Shown in pieces: positions 5,340 through 5,428 of a stretch of 5,428 bases of DNA (the stretch's first letter is position 1; each line of letters starts with the position of its first letter). The notes beneath the pieces are model-generated. The model was not told the origin of the DNA and ran no database searches. It saw only the letters and a list, made by a program, of their open reading frames with translations. Made by a program: the position numbers and the translations under genes. Source of the DNA: Pseudomonadota bacterium (GTDB lineage Bacteria; Myxococcota; Bradymonadia; UBA4248); assembly GCA_017629415.1 (NCBI GenBank), contig JAGBXG010000221.1:1-5428 (forward strand), written 5' to 3'.

Positions 5340-5428
5340 ATGAGAAAATGGGCATGGTTATTATCAGCATTGGTATGTTTGGGTGCAGCAGATGTTTTTG
5401 CGCAAAGCCCCGACACAGCGGCAGTACC
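5340..5428 (+). CDS. Exported protein with signal peptide (5' end only)
   Basis: Twenty-nine full codons and two bases of a thirtieth are present; the gene runs off the right edge. The N-terminus is a typical Sec signal peptide: MRK, a hydrophobic core WAWLLSALVCLGAA (4-17), and a signal peptidase I site after VFA (19-21), leaving a mature start at QSPDTAAV. C13 is not in a lipobox, because V rather than G, A or S precedes it, so a lipoprotein is unlikely. The mature protein should be periplasmic, outer-membrane or secreted. Too little of it is visible to name a family. It stands behind a terminator, so it is probably not in an operon with the transporter. Confidence 0.8.
   Translation, partial: MRKWAWLLSALVCLGAADVFAQSPDTAAV

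Noticed and set aside
5376..5380. Lipobox in the exported protein around C13
   Set aside because: The residue before the Cys is Val, whereas lipoprotein signal peptidase needs a small residue. A normal VFA cleavage site follows.

Overview
The window is bacterial DNA with compact genes, all on the + strand, purine-rich ribosome binding sites, a sigma70-type promoter and intrinsic terminators. The three complete genes read with the standard code and have moderate GC. The intergenic spaces are unusual: they are filled with GC-rich stem-loop repeats of at least two families. I cannot assign a taxon from the sequence alone.

Layout. Positions 1-110 hold three tandem copies of a 38-bp stem-loop repeat. 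A strong promoter (TTGACA-N18-TACAAT, 145-174) with a 12-bp palindrome between its boxes drives a gene at 294-1718. That gene is a full-length protein of the glycogen/starch synthase (GlgA, GT5) family in which nearly all known active-site residues are replaced. After a hairpin-containing gap of 68 bp comes 1787-2914, a protein that appears to join a DUF1266 region to a C-terminal DUF2185 (Imm33-like) domain. The two genes are probably one transcription unit ending at a good intrinsic terminator (3070-3094). A divergent, inverted copy of the left-hand repeat lies at 2973-3000, so the two-gene block is bracketed by inverted copies of one repeat family.

Positions 3266-4762 encode a 12-helix MFS transporter that resembles the proton-coupled oligopeptide transporter (POT/PTR2) family but lacks several of its charged signature residues. 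It is followed by 577 bp without a convincing gene. This gap contains a diverged direct duplication (about 88% identical over 134 bp, copies 217 bp apart) with conserved hairpins, then a strong terminator (5160-5221). At the right edge (5340 onward) begins a secreted or periplasmic protein with a clear signal peptide; only 29 full codons are inside the window.

How the genes work together: nothing visible ties the transporter or the exported protein to the first two genes. The most distinctive item is the two-gene unit of a GlgA-fold protein that looks catalytically dead plus a DUF1266-DUF2185 protein. Its function is unknown, and I offer only inference about it.
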